Notes: a model not told the origin generated them from the letters alone. A DNA stretch of 64,000 nucleotides from Cherax quadricarinatus (GCF_038502225.1 NC_091374.1:7283538-7347537); one strand, 5' to 3'. Positions 46,491 through 59,189 are shown, numbered from the stretch's first letter. A program made the numbers and translations.

Positions 46491-47390
46491 TGTATGCATA
46501 TATCTCTTTATATATCTCATATATCTCATCTTTGAGTTGAATGTTATTCAACTCGTTCTTTTTTGAACGGACAATTGATGTCGTTCTAATTCATGACATG
46601 ATTGACGATTCTCATTATATATTGTTGTAATGATATAACGTTCAAAGTTGTGAAGATATAATCGACATGATTCGTTTTCTTTCATTGAAATAATCCAGTT
46701 TGATTGTTTATCAGTTTTAAACATCGAACAATATCTCATGATGATACTCTTAGGTCATTACATTTTTTACACCTATACTGTTTCTTGCGCAATGTGCTGT
46801 AAGCCGTGTATATCAAATGTAATTGGTGGTTACAAGAACAGTAGTTAGTGTTGATAACCACAATTCACTTTTCTTATTGTGTTTCAAGTCTTGAATGAAT
46901 AATGTCTCCAGCGCTTGAAGAACCTCGTGTAAATTAACGTGAAAATTATTGCCTTCTGATTATTAGTTAATGTCTATATTTACTGACAAAATTTGAACGT
47001 CAAAATTGAACAGCTGTTTTAATATTGATAAAATTATCAGTTCGGTAAGTCTTGTGTGCCTTCTCTTTTTCATTTTTTTTAGTCTATGAAAGATTGTTTG
47101 GTTTTATGGTTGGGTGGTTAAGGGGGTTTAAAACCTATTAAATACACGAGGTCATGAAGACTGTTTACCATAAGAATGCTTTAATCCCTATAAGAGGAAT
47201 TAAAGTAAGCTTTCAGTAATATATATAAAAGATAATGCAATAAAACGCGTGATTGCAAATATGAAAAAAAATTACCACAGTGAAAATAGGAAATAAAGCC
47301 TGAGCGCTTTCATGTGTTTACATATCTTCAGAGGATGTGTGTAAGCACATGAAAACGCAAAGATTTTTATTTCCTATGTTCACTGGTAAT
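46491..47390. other. No recognisable feature
   Basis: AT-rich, no supportable ORF or repeat. Confidence 0.35.

Positions 47391-47393
<3 letters not shown>

Positions 47394-47481
<88 letters not shown>
47394..47481. repeat. (CA)n microsatellite
   Basis: About 44 uninterrupted CA units. Confidence 0.95.
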
Positions 47482-47483
<2 letters not shown>

Positions 47484-47809
47484 ATGAGAGACGTACACCT
47501 CTCTATATTATCCTCGTGGATTTATGAGAGCAACTGTAGGTTTAACAAAAATTCTGTATATAAATATTATGCAGAATATAAATACTTCATTATTTAGAGA
47601 CAGCAAGATACTCGTACACCGATTTGTGAGTATTTTGGTGTGTATATACACTGAATTGATCTCACCCTTACTGATTGAATTGTATATTTGCTGAGATTTA
47701 AATGTTCATAAATGTTTCTTTTTATAAGGAAGGTATGACCTTGGTTTGAATCCTCTGTTTACACAATTATTGTTTGCACTGCTTAGTTTACAAGCAATTA
47801 ACTATCCTA

Positions 47810-48010
47810 CTGCATCCCATTTACTGGCTAAGAGCTGTTATCCTACACAAGATCATTTCATAGGCCAGCGCTATCTCATTCATTTGCGCTACCACTGTCT
47901 TATATTACGATCCTTAACAGCTGATTAATACCCAGATACCTATTTACTTTTAGGTGAACATGGGTAGCAAATATAAGGAGACTTGCCCATACATCTGAAC
48001 ACAGGATATA
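47810..48010 (-). mobile_element. tRNA-derived SINE relic
   Basis: The plus strand shows CCAGCGCTATCTCATTCATTTGCGCTACC, which on the minus strand resembles a decayed tRNA A-box region. It is followed on the plus strand by TAGGTGAACATGGGTAGC, typical of SINE bodies. Degenerate. Confidence 0.45.
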
Positions 48011-48109
48011 TGTACACCGTGAAGCTTTTGTCTATCGTGTATATATTTGCTGAGCATTTATGTTACTCCCTGTTTAACGGATTAAAGTATTTTTCATTGG
48101 TGGTAAACA

Positions 48110-48260
48110 GTTTGCATGCAGTCTTAATGACCCTCGGGTAGTTGATAGGCTTTAAGCCCAATTACCCAACCAACTTCTGAACCAGCCTAGTAATCGATCC
48201 CAGGTCCTTTTGTTTGTGAGCCAAACGTCCTGCTGTCACTAAGATACAGGTCTTATATTA
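48110..48260 (-). mobile_element. tRNA-derived SINE relic
   Basis: On the minus strand TATCTTAGTGACAGCAGGACG (A box) and GGACCTGGGATCGATTACTAGG (B box) flank TTTGGCTCACAAAC. The tail includes GTAGTTGATAGGC. A relative of the fragment at 4838-4925. Confidence 0.5.
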
Positions 48261-51200
48261 ATCATCTATCCGGAATTCGTCATTTTAAGGATCTTGACAT
48301 CCCTCGAAGCATCAGACCAGATGAAGTCTGTGAGCCACTCACCTCAGGAATACTGACCTTGCCCACCCACTCAACACACTTTCCCTCACCCCTATTCGTG
48401 TTTTTCTCTTGCTGTATTTATACTGAACCGTTGCATATACGGTCACATCACCACACTGCCGAGTGTTTATATGCCACTATAGTAGTGGTGAAGGACATGA
48501 GTATTTTATGTTTCCTAGGTAAGTGGAGAAAGATGCGTCGGTATGCGGCTGTCAAGACCGCAAGTGACCACGCCTTCTCCACCTCCTCCCCCGCTGTGGG
48601 AGGAGCAACAAGGTGGAACATCATAAATGAAAGTAAATTTCACGCCCAGGAGGCGTGTAGCTATTCCTATTACAGTCACTTTAGTAATAAAAACTATAAA
48701 AAATCACGTTGAAACGGAAGAATTGTTAATATTGGGTTGTAAATATAGCTGAGATAGAAGGTATGCGTTTGTGTGTGAATGAAGCCAGTGTGTTTTAGGT
48801 CAGACGATTGTAGGGCACTGGGAGGGGTCAGATTGTCGCAGTGCAGACTAACCAATCTGTGTGCTTGGGGCGTGACAAACTTTATTCTCTGGATGACCAA
48901 TAAGGGATAAAGACTAGAAAGGAAGTTTCTGTCCTTACAACAACATCTGTTCTCAGCCTTAGAACATCTCGATTGCGCGCTTGCGTGTTCCCCTCCCTAG
49001 TTTTTGCACCTCAGGTCAAACTTGTCGAGCAGAGAATGTGTGACACAGAGAAAAAGTATCTGAACATGGTAGACGAAGAGAGACTTGAAGAAGCCAGTGT
49101 AGTGTGTAGCGACGGGCAGGGTGGAACTGATACGGAGCACCCTCTCCCAGCCATATTAATGCCCCTGTGAGTATGTTCATGTATATTGCTATAGCAGTCT
49201 CTTAAGACATACTAAACTGAATCCTTGAAAATCTTGATTTCGTAGGTCCTAAAGTGTTAATTTGGCAAAGTCAGCAGGGCGTGGCCCTTGTCCTCTAATG
49301 AGGTACGGGTGGGTCATATGGCCTCGTAGGAGGTTGTAGGTCGGCCTTCCATCGAGGCCATATGGAGGGGCTGTGAGGGAAGAGTTCTGGGTCGCCGTAG
49401 CAGGGTCAGTGTTCAGTTGGTGGCTGCCGGGATCCCACGTAGCCATCATGTATCTCCACCCAAACAGGTAAGAATTAACGCCACCACGAACAGTTACGAA
49501 GAATACATAACCTATTTTCCCACCACCAGTGCTCCACCACCCCACCATCGTCAAAATTGATCTCTCCTGCGTATTTCAAGATGTCTGAATAACGAGTGCC
49601 TTATTTTCCTGTGCTAATGAACCCAAACAGTGAAGACTTTGGACTGTGAGTGAAGGAGTAATTAAACCGATAGTGTTTACACAGAAGTAAACAAAGATGG
49701 AATTCAGATATCAAATTATTAAAGATCCAATCCTAATGTGTTTGAAAATAATAATCAGATATATAAATATTTTCTGGAAAGGACTAGACCAAAAATGTTC
49801 TACAGGTCAAAATACCCACAGAGTACACTGTCGAAAACGTTTAATGCTCAGTGGAACTTGTCGCGTCAGCGGTAAACAAACAAGTGTGCAATATGGGATC
49901 ATTTGAGGCTGGTGGCAGGTATCTCAGACAAGGACGCCGCGGGGGTAGACCTGCTGATGAGGCTACCGGCAGGAAGTCACGCCTTTGCTGCCTCGTTGAG
50001 GCGACATTGTCCTTGGTATTTAGCAAGACCACTTAGTACTGTTTGACGCCTCCCAGTATCACATCTGAGAGTCAGTGCTACAGCCGGAAGCCGCGGTGCT
50101 ACAACCCGAAGATAGTGCTGTAACCGGAAGGCAGTGCCACAGGCGTAAGTGGCAGTGCTATAACCGTAAGACAGTACTATAGGGGAAAACTATTGTCTCA
50201 GTCTGGAGCCACGCTATCACCACCGGAACCCAGTGTCACAGAAGCCACACTGTCACAGCCAGAAGCCACACTGTTTAGGCATCAGAGGTTTTCACTATTG
50301 TTTGACGGCTAGTTGCTACCAAAACGCTAAATATGTAAGTAGATGGCATCGTCATACCGACGGGATATTGATAATTCAAGACGTAGATGTTTCCAGTTAT
50401 TACTTTTGTCTTTATCACCCGCACGTCTTGTACCAGTGATATTTTTTTTAGGTGAGTTTGAAGTTAACTAAATTATTATCAGGCAAGAATGACCCCCGTG
50501 TGAATCCGTGTTGTGACGAATCATATGGTCAACAAAGTGACTTTGTATTATATCAGCTGTTATCGATTCTAATTATTTACACCTGTTGCGAGCAAGCTTA
50601 TTGGGCGGGAATTTGATGGTATGGACTCGTCCCTGATTTGAAAATAGGAATTATATATGCCGTCTTCCCCATAGTCTTCATGACACACGTTTGCAGTGGT
50701 ACATTGTTAAAGCTGGTTAGCAACTCTCTAAGTTCTCTCTTGCATTCTTTAGTACTCTAGAAAACAGCTTGTCGGGGCCCGGGGAATTATTTAGCTTAAT
50801 ACCTTAATTACCACATTCACTGCTCATTATTGGTAAGCTGTCCAAATCTAGTTTTAAGTGAGCTAATTTTTTCCCTGGTCTTCTACACTTGAAAGACTCC
50901 ATCCAAATTTGTCTTTGATTACATGTAACTTTAATTTTGTAACTAATTTTGTACGAACACATTGGTCCATGAGGCTGCGTTTTCCGTTTTAGCCTCATAT
51001 TCATCCATTTGAAATTTTTATTTCTTTGTGGAGAATATATGTTCCTTTGGCATCTTGTACAATATTTTGAAAAAAAAAAAATATTGGTGGTTCTTTTCGT
51101 TAGTTTGTAAGATCATCGATAGAATCAATAACCACGTAACCCCTATCAAAGCTAGACAGGTACTGAATCTACGTGATACTCTGCGGAGTGAAGATCCGGG

Positions 51201-51300
51201 ACCTTTTCCACACTATGCTGTCATAGTACCAGTTAATGTTTAAAGTTATAGATTTGGGATCACTTGAGCCAGGCTCTGCCTTGATCTCTAGATTATGGTT
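48261..51300. other. No confident gene
   Basis: Contains several open frames of 60-117 codons (48359, 48973, 49249 minus, 49851) without domains I recognise. 50040-50280 has loose ~20-bp repeats around CAGTGCTACAGCCGGAAGC. One of the frames could be an exon, but nothing in the sequence decides it. Confidence 0.3.
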
Positions 51301-51307
51301 TAAAACG

Positions 51308-51427
51308 AAAGACACGTAAGCAAATACTAGGACGTATTAGAAAACGTTTCGGTCCTGGGACCTTGATCAAGGTCTCAGGATCGAAACGTTTGCTAATAAA
51401 TATGTCGTAGTGTTTGCTTATGTGTCC
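51308..51427. repeat. Fold-back repeat with GAAACGTTT arms
   Basis: Arms ~51308-51364 and ~51369-51427 are imperfect reverse complements. The centre is CCTTGATCAAGG, and each arm holds GATC/GGTC next to GAAACGTTT. TTGATCA replaces the CTGANGA core, so G8 of a hammerhead is lost. It is likely a decayed or different relative of the ribozyme elements. Confidence 0.7.
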
Positions 51428-51471
51428 TTCTAAACCAATTTGTCGATATCTACTACCAAGATTTATACTAT

Positions 51472-52274
51472 CTCTAGATATGTAAGATGAGGTGAATCAT
51501 AGAATTGATGAGGGGAAAAGGGTGAGCGGTGCACTTAGGAGTCTGTGGAGACAAAGAACTTTGTCCTTGGAGGCAAAGAGGGGAATGTATGAGAGTATAG
51601 TTTTACCAACGCTATTATATGGGTGTGAAGCATGGGTGATGAATGTTGCAGCAAGGAGAAGGCTGGAGGCAGTGGAGATGTCATGTCTGAGGGCAATGTG
51701 TGGTGTGAATATAATGCAGAGAATTCGTAGTTTGGAAGTTAGGAGGAGGTGCGGGATTACCAAAACTGTTGTCCAGAGGGCTGAGGAAGGGTTGTTGAGG
51801 TGGTTCGGACATGTAGAGAGAATGGAGCGAAACAGAATAACTTGAAGAGTATATCAGTCTGTAGTGGAAGGCGGGGTAGGGGTCGGCCTAGGAAAGGTTG
51901 GAGGGAGGGGGTAAAGGAGGTTTTGTGTGCGAGGGGCTTGGACTTCCAGCGGGCATGCGTGAGCGTGTTTGATAGGAATGAATGGAGACAAATGGTTTTT
52001 AATACTTGACGTGCTGTTGGAGTGTGAGCAAAGTAACATTTATGAAGGGGTTCAGGGAAACCGGCAGGCCGGACTTGAGTCCTGGAGATGGGAAGTACAG
52101 TGCCTGCACTCTGAAGGAGGGGTGTTAATGTTGCAGTTTAAAAACTGTAGTGTAAAGCACCCTTCTGGCAAGACAGTGATGGAGTGAATGATGGTGAAAG
52201 TTTTTCTTTTTCGGGCCACCATGCCTTGGTGGGAATCGGCCAGAGTGATAATAAAAATAAAAAACTCTAGATAT
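51472..52274 (+). mobile_element. RTE-like LINE copy, 5'-truncated, with 10-bp target-site duplication
   Basis: A 783-bp insertion (51482-52264) lies between CTCTAGATAT repeats at 51472-51481 and 52265-52274. It encodes the RT C-terminal part: NHRIDEGKRVSGALRSLWRQ, LPTLLYGCEAWV, RRLEAVEMSCLRAMCGV, LLRWFGHVERM. A stop at about 51843 separates this from a GRGRPRKGW block. The 3' UTR has TTTTTCTTTTTCGGGCCACC and ends in AT-rich AATAAAAATAAAAA. The 5' break is at the same place as in the copy at 60000. RTE assignment is by recall of the motif set. Confidence 0.8.
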
Positions 52275-53140
52275 ATACTAGGATCTCCTATTAATCCTTT
52301 TTTACTTATATTTTTGTCTTTATTTTCCTTTTTGTAATTCTTTAAAATTGGTTTTTACAGGATTCATGTAGGTATCAAAGTCTGAGTTGCTAGAATAGAA
52401 TTAAGTCTATCAACGAAGTTACATTCCTGTGGTTGTCACAAAGATTCAACTGAAAATGTCTAAAACTCTCAGTATCGCGCCGAAAAATATATCAACAGAT
52501 GTTTTATAAACAAACATAAATTATACATACTCAACATTCTACTCATAACTACGAGTGCTGTGGTCTATCAGTTCGATTGATCACCCATGACTGATAAGAT
52601 GGAAACGTCAAATATAAATTCTTTCGTCTTATTTGGAGTTCCACGATGATTCATTAATTTTATAGCACTCTAACGAAGGCTCGTTGACTTTTAATTTACT
52701 CTGACGAATGTTTAGCGAATCAGTGAATTGCGTTTTTGTTTTCGATTGATGGAATTTAACGTTCATTGGCCTTTCATACGTGTTTAGCATTCATTAAATA
52801 ATAAAGTTTCAATCGATGATCATAATTAATAAAAAATTGCTTTACAAGGCGAGCTTTGCATCATTATAGACTAAATCTTTAAATTAGTCAGTCTTGTAAA
52901 GAAATTCGTCCCATGTTGTGTATGCAGCGCAGCTTCCTCTAGTTCATTGTATTCATAATGATAAATATGACCTTTTTAATTTATTGTAGATGTTTTTGAG
53001 GCTGTCTTGAAAGCTAAAATAACTGCTAAATTCCTTGTTATTGTTGAATTGTTGTGTTTAAAGTTTATAGACTCCACCTGCTGAATACTCCACACGTTAA
53101 ACTTTTTTGTGAAGTATATACCAATAACCTGCACATATGA
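52275..53140. other. No recognisable feature
   Basis: AT-rich. No ORF or repeat that I can support until the ACGACGTT fragment at 53146. Confidence 0.35.
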
Positions 53141-53145
53141 GAGAA

Positions 53146-53266
53146 CTTTACGACGACGTTCAGGTCCGACTTGGACTATTTATAAATCAAAGTCACACTA
53201 GCATAAGAGAGATAGGTTAGGTAAGGTTTGTCAGGAAACAGGACAAGTGTTCCCTGACGCGGGTCT
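53146..53266. repeat. Fold-back fragment and truncated family A element
   Basis: 53146-53180 matches one arm of the 9226-9354 fold-back (CGACGACGTTCAGGTCCGACTT). 53214-53266 is the first third of family A (TTAGGTAAGGTTTGTCAGG to GACGCGGGTC), cut off before the second hairpin and directly followed by the RT relic. Confidence 0.6.
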
Positions 53267-53274
53267 AAGACAAG

Positions 53275-55182
53275 AGAGGGAGCCAGTAGGTGTGCTGGAC
53301 ATTATCAAGGTTCTTGATAATGTGAGAAATCAGGAAAGTGCTGATGCTTCAACCAAACCAACTTGGCTTTGGGGTCTCTCAAGGAAGTGAAGCAGTGGTT
53401 CATGCAACAAGGGCGTATATCAGCAACCTGCCTGAGGACAATGCAGTGGTAAAATTAGATTTCAAGAACGCATCTCCTGAAAAGAGACGTGTTATTAGGA
53501 GCTATACAAAAACATTTCCCTGGTCTCTTCCCTTTTGTTTCAGCTGGATATAGCAAGGAATTAATGCTCCTGTTTGGAGAGCATGAAATCACATCATCAG
53601 AGGGTGTCCAGCAAGGGAATCCTCTGGTACCATTTCTCTTCTGTATAGCGGTTAGGGAAATCACAGTCAGACTGACCAGTGAGCTAAACATCTGGTTCCT
53701 GGATGATGGCACACTAATAGGTACAAAGGAGTCCCTTCTAGATGATCTTACGCAGGTGATGACACGGGGACAGGAAATGGGTCTCATCCAAATGTGAAAT
53801 CTCAGCCAGTCAACAAGTGATAGATGCAGTGAGATTAAAACTACCAGGAGCATCAGTCATTGCCCCCACAGATAGCTTCTTGCTTGGAGCACCTCTGGGA
53901 AGCGATGCCACTGACACAATTCTCAGGAAGAAACTGGAAGAGTTGAGGAGAATGGAACAACGAATAGGCAGTCTTGACACCCACGATGCCTTGTACCTTC
54001 TCACAAAGTGCTTGAGTCTGCCCAGGTTGACATATTTCCTAAATGTGCACCTTCATATGATTACCCTACACTGCACGAATATGACAGTATCCTGAGGCAG
54101 ATTTTTACGAAAGTACTTAACCTTACCCAAGAAGATCGGCAGTGGAACCAAGCTACACCTGCAGTCGGGCTAGGAGGCATTGGTGTCCGCAAGTCATCAC
54201 AGATTGCACTACCTGTTTTTCTGTCCTCATGCGTTGCATCCAGAGGGCTTGTAGCAGCAATTCTCCCTGAACATCTTAGGGACAAGATTGGAGTCCAGGA
54301 CCAAAAGTTCATTGACGGAGCCATGATCTGGGATAATCTAATGGGCTCTGAAACCAGACCTGCTCCCCCCAACAACTACAAACAGTCGCACTGGGATGGC
54401 CCGATAGTGGAGAAAATAGCCTCAACAATGCTTCAGAGTGTGAAGGATAGAGCCCGCCTCCTGGCAGTGAGAGCTCCTCATGCAGGGGACTTTCTGTTGG
54501 CTGTTCCCAGCTCCAGCCTTGGCACATGCCTCGACCTACAGACCATCCGCATTGGTGTTGCCCTTCGACTTGCCGCCCCTATTCTCGCCGAACACAGGTG
54601 TATTTGTGGCAGTGAAGCAGCAGACCGATTCGGGTACCATGGTCTTGTGTGCCATAAATCCGAGGGAAAGATTGAAAGACATGAGGAGGTTAATAACATT
54701 ATCAAGAGGAACCTCACAACAGCCGGATGCCCAGCAGTAAGGGAGCCACCCCAACTATGCAGATCTGATGGCAGCCAGAAGCGTCCAGGTGGTATCACCC
54801 TTTAAGCCTGGACAGCCGGCAAGCAGGTGGTGTGGGACTACACATGTGCATCTTTCTTGGCTGATACCTATCTCCAATACACCAGGAAGGAAGGAGGGGC
54901 AGCCGCCAGCTTCAGGGAGTCCCAAAAGTCTAGAAAATATGGAGAACTTGCCCATCATTATGTGTTTGTTCCCATAGGTTTGGAGACCCTTGCTCAAGGG
55001 GAAAGAATGCATCTAGGTTCCTTAACGAGCTAAGCTAAAGACTCATCAGGGTAACTAGGGATACCAGGGCAGCTAGTTTTCTGTTCCAGCGACTCACCGC
55101 TGCTGTGCAGAGGGGTAATGCCTGCTGTATTTTGAGCACACTCCCCAACTCTGAGGAACTGAACGAGATTTACACTTTATAA
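53275..55182 (+). pseudogene. Decayed non-LTR reverse transcriptase with restriction-like endonuclease tail
   Basis: Pieces appear in order across at least three phase changes: GVSQGSEAVVHATR, VVKLDFKNASP (motif A), GVQQGNPLVPFLF (motif B), IWFLDDGTL (motif C), LLGAPLGSD, a zinc-knuckle-like CICGSEAADRFGYHGLVC, RSDGSQKRPGGITL, VVWDYTC and, near the end, RLTAAVQRGNA and ELNEIYTL. The cysteine-histidine knuckle followed by RSDG..RPxG and VWDxTC fits R2-like elements, which cut DNA with a PD-(D/E)XK nuclease. The second D of RPDG is G here. Frameshifts near 53490, 53800, 54000 and 55030 and a TAA at 54803 kill it. Confidence 0.75.
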
Positions 55183-56220
55183 TCAGTGACAAACACGTAA
55201 CAATATGTACTAGACATCTCTTTCTCATACCTTACATATACTGGATTTGCCATCTTTATATCAACAATATATCTCTTAAATCTTTTGTAACATACGTAAT
55301 ATTATATATATATATATATATTAACTGCTTTGTAAACGTCTAGATATCTTAATAGTTAAATTATTTTTATAGCTCCTAAAACTGCACTTGGTAATTAGTT
55401 AAGCTCCCAGTACACATTACTGCGGAAATGAGCGTTAAGTATTACAAGGGTAACTTAAAAAGTATTAAGTAATTATATCTCTTTCAAATATCACTTATAG
55501 CTGGCTGAAATATTGCTGGAAACCCTTAACAGTATATTGATGACTTGCGTGTTTTACGTTAAGTGTGTATAGTTACCCCAGCAATTAAGTAATTTCTTGC
55601 CACACTACGAATATATTGATGATCTGCGTGTTGTAAGTAATGTGTAGTTATAACAAGTAAAGTCGTGTCACAGTACAAGTCAAATATGTGAATATAGATG
55701 TTGAATAATATTTTAGGTTTAATTAATTTAAAATAGTTTTACGAGGATGACACTTATCTGTTATGATTAAGCAAGTTTAGTTGGTAATGAAGTTTCAAGC
55801 CTATCGACTATAGAAGGATCATTATGGCTAAACGTAATTTGGTAACCACCACTTAAGAATACCTTCATCCCTTAAACAGGAATTAACGTAACCTCACTGT
55901 ATATAAACGGAGAGGCATACACCTCTGTGTATATACTTTTGCTATCACTGATTGTTACTGCTGTCGCATTGAAATCACTAGTTGTACGTTACACTAATCA
56001 TAGTAATAATGAGCTGGCTATTTGCTCTGTTCAGAGATTATAATAATTATTTGCATTTAGTGAGGCAGTTCAAAATTAATTTGTTAGTTTGTATTGCTGT
56101 TTAAACACACCTTAGTTGGTTACGATGGAAAGTGGGTCGTCATGTGCCTGAGACAGGAGGATGGCAAGAAAAGTAGTGAATGTACATGCCACTTTGTATA
56201 GGCTTGCGATAAACGGAGAC
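55183..56220. other. No recognisable gene
   Basis: AT-rich sequence with an AT run at 55303-55320 and nothing else I can name. Confidence 0.4.
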
Positions 56221-56225
56221 ACATA

Positions 56226-56655
56226 AACCATACCACGGGTGGGATAGAACCCGCGATCAGAGAGTCTCAAAACTCCAGACCGTCGCGTTAGCCACTGGAC
56301 CAGCTAGCCACAGTAAGATTCGTCCAACTAGGTATATTTCTACACCATAAGAAGGTTAGCATAGGCACAACTGTGACCACAAATGCAGTCGTGTCATTAC
56401 GATTTCGTGAGTTATGTTAACGGCTTTGAGGGAACTTGAGCTAGAGTTCGTCACGGCCACGCTAGCTGGAGATTCGTCTGTAAAAGCTTGCATTTGTGGT
56501 CACAGTGGTGCCTATGCTAACCTTCCTATGGCGTAGAAATGTACCTAGTTGGACGAATCTTATTGTGGCTAGCTGGTCCAGTGGCTAACGCGACGGTCTG
56601 GAGTTTTGAGACTCTCTGATCACGGGTTCTTTCTCCGCCCGTGGTATGGTTTGTT
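56226..56655. repeat. Inverted pair of tRNA-headed SINEs
   Basis: Left copy (about 56226-56385) on the minus strand, right copy (about 56488-56655) on the plus strand. Both hold TGGCTAGCTGGTCCAGTGGC (A box), GGTCTGGAGTTTTGAGACTC (anticodon region) and CGGGTTC (B box), with matching sequence over ~155 bp. The centre carries GTGTCATTACGATTTCGTGA, which recurs after the right copy at 56660-56695. The arms could pair as a long hairpin in RNA. Confidence 0.8.
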
Positions 56656-56699
56656 TGCAATCGTGTCATTACGATTTCGTGAGTCATGTTCACGGAAAC

Positions 56700-57640
56700 A
56701 CACAAGTCTGTATATGTGTTTTCTGAATCAGGAAAGATGAATTATGTCTTCTGACTCAGTTTTTGTTATATGATGGTGCCGTCAGTGGTTTAATATTCGC
56801 TTACGTACCATCATTGAGGCGAGAACTTTGGATAGTTTACAGTATAGGATGGAGTGGTACAATAATCGTTTTGAATGGATACGAAAATAGACCTGCCTGG
56901 CGTGAGCTATTAGTGCTGCTGCATTATTCCTTTGTTCTTGTGTAAGTTTTTCACCTAGTCTTAAAAAATAAAGAATCACTACTTAACAGCGTCGTTTTTT
57001 GCAATACGTGGTGGGGGTGGCGGAATTTTGCTTGTCAGGAGGAATTGGACAATTTCGCTAGATGAGTGTTGTCACTGCTTAGTCTTATCCTACGGCACAC
57101 AACTTTTTTGTCCATTCTGCCTCTTGTTAATCACTAAGTCAGTATTGATCGTACTTCTGTAATCTTTAGTGCTGGAATTTAATGCTTTTCGACTATCAGG
57201 CTCATTAAGATCTTAATTTTCCTTGTTTGTAGCTTCAAATATGCTTGTGTCTAATATGGATTTAAGTATACTGTTCCCATGGTATAAAAACTTAAGTATA
57301 CCTCCTGGTGTATACTCGTGCTGGAATTTGTCCTGTAAGGGTGTTTAGACTGAAGTATATCATATATTAGGTGCGGCTTTTGGTTAGTTTGTTTTTGAGG
57401 CCCTGGCCTGTGTTACACATCTCAGTGATACAACATCCCTCATTGTCTCCTCCATCATTTGGATATCTGTAATCTTCCATAGTTTTACACACTGATGTAC
57501 TTAGATGCTAATGAGTGCCTGTAGCAGAACATTAATTAAATATCACGAGAATGCGCAAATTCTTTTGTGCCTCCATGCTATGGTAAATTTTTGTTTGTGA
57601 GAAATTAATGTTTCACCATTAAAGGGGATGTGCTGGAAAA
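56700..57640. other. No recognisable feature
   Basis: Short ORFs on both strands, no domain, no matched repeat. Confidence 0.35.
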
Positions 57641-57645
57641 CGTGA

Positions 57646-57648
<3 letters not shown>

Positions 57649-57735
<87 letters not shown>
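57649..57735. repeat. (TA)n microsatellite
   Basis: About 43 TA units. It directly abuts the minus-strand RTE-like 3' end at 57737. Confidence 0.95.
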
Positions 57736-57736
<1 letters not shown>

Positions 57737-57737
<1 letters not shown>

Positions 57738-57905
57738 TATTAACACATCGGCCGTCTCCCACCAAGGCACGGTGGCTCGAAAAAGAAAAACTTTCACCAT
57801 CATTCATTCCACCACTGTCTTGCCAGAGGTGCGCTTGCACTACAGTTATAACAATGCAACATTAACACCCCTCCATCAGAGTGCAGGCACTGTACTTCAA
57901 ACTCA
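57737..57905 (-). mobile_element. RTE-like LINE 3' end, minus strand
   Basis: The reverse complement matches the 3' UTR of the copies at 51482 and 60000: TTTTTCTTTTTCGAGCCACC, CTGTCTTGCCAGAGG complement, and the TGCACTCTGATGGAGGGG block. No coding part remains. Confidence 0.75.
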
Positions 57906-58790
57906 GTGTATATACACTGAGTTTGATTTCTATATTAGGACTTAAAAATGAACTGGTGCCTTAAAGACTGGCCCTCGTACAGTAGATGGGGTTTAAACTT
58001 AACGCGTTAACTTTCAACTACTGTATTGCATTATTTGCATCGGGTAATATACAAATCAATGTTAGTATTGTAATAGGCAGAAAGTCGTGACTAGTAAATG
58101 TGTTGAATGACCTACACTGACACGAATGGAACAAGTGACCTCAAGCCTTTACTGCCTAGTTCCTGTTACGAGGTTTGCGACTCAGCTCCTGGCCTCGCCT
58201 CTCGAATACTTACGAAGGGCCATACACTTCGTGGCCTTACACCTCTCGACTAATTACGAACGATCATACACTATGCCTGACCTCATGAGATCAATCCTAC
58301 TTACTCTTCAAACTCTTCAGACTGTGTTGGACTCGCCTTGCACCACTGCATCACGATCGTTCCTCTAGTGTGCTTGCATATAAATAACGTCAGTGGTTGC
58401 TTAACATTTTTGCTAAGCCAAAATGCAGTCGAATTAACGTGGACATTTAAGCTGCTATACATCTGGACGCTAATATCAAGAACATCTCAGTTCCTAAAAT
58501 ATTAATTATAGCTCTCGGTCTGTATACACTGAGATATACATCTCTCTGTATACGGGCTTAGAAATTACTCCTCGTTCGAGTCATTCAATGCAAGGAGTGG
58601 TGGAGGCTCGATCCTTCAGTCCCTAATCGTGAGAAAATGTGCTATTCTCGAAGCCATGTTATTGTACTACGCCTTTCGGTGTATTTTTTTTTTTTTTGAG
58701 TAATAAACATCTCGAATATCTCAGGGTGGATAAACAGTGGTCTAAGTCATTCCTTGAGAACGCCTCATTCGATCAGCTTTCAATTTTCAT
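57906..58790. other. No recognisable gene
   Basis: 58126-58368 is an 80-codon open frame with no domain. 57955-58000 has a GGCCCTCGTACAGTAGATGG scrap resembling other SINE tails. Otherwise nothing. Confidence 0.35.
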
Positions 58791-58794
58791 CAGA

Positions 58795-59050
58795 TCTGGT
58801 GGCCTGGTGGTTAACGCTCTCGCTTCACACGGTGAGGGCCTGGGTTCGATTCCCAGCCAGAGTAGAAACATTGGACGTGTTTCTTTCCACCTGTTGTCTA
58901 TGTTCCCCATCAGTAAAATGGGTACCTGGGTGTTAGTCGACTGGTGTGGGTCGCATCCTGGGACACTGACCTAAGGAGGCCTGGTCACAGACCGGGCCGC
59001 GGGGGCGTTGACCCCCGGAACTCTCTCCAGGTAAACTCCAGGTACCTAAG
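58795..59050 (+). mobile_element. tRNA-derived SINE with well-kept tRNA head
   Basis: 58796-58863 folds like a tRNA: 5' TCTGGTGGCCTGGTGGTTAAC (A box), an anticodon arm with TTCACAC in the loop (CAC, valine-like), GGGTTCGATTCCCAGCC (perfect B box) and a 3' CAGAG that can pair with TCTGG. The body (TGGGTACCTGGGTGTTAGTC, GTGTGGGTCGCATCCTGGG, then ACCGGGCCGCGGGGGCG) continues to about 59050. The long non-tRNA body makes this a SINE; pol III promoter boxes look intact. Confidence 0.8.
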
Positions 59051-59189
59051 GAAAGGCTCATGTAATTACCTACTGACATGTTCTGGCGACCTCTAGTCAG
59101 TTTTATAAACCCAGTTTATAAATGGTTTAGAAAAACAGACGAGTTGACAAATGAGACATTGGCGCAACATATGAGCATCTTGTCTAAGA

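Noticed and set aside
58796..58863. Functional tRNA-Val gene
   Set aside because: The tRNA-like head continues into a SINE body with recurring tail motifs.
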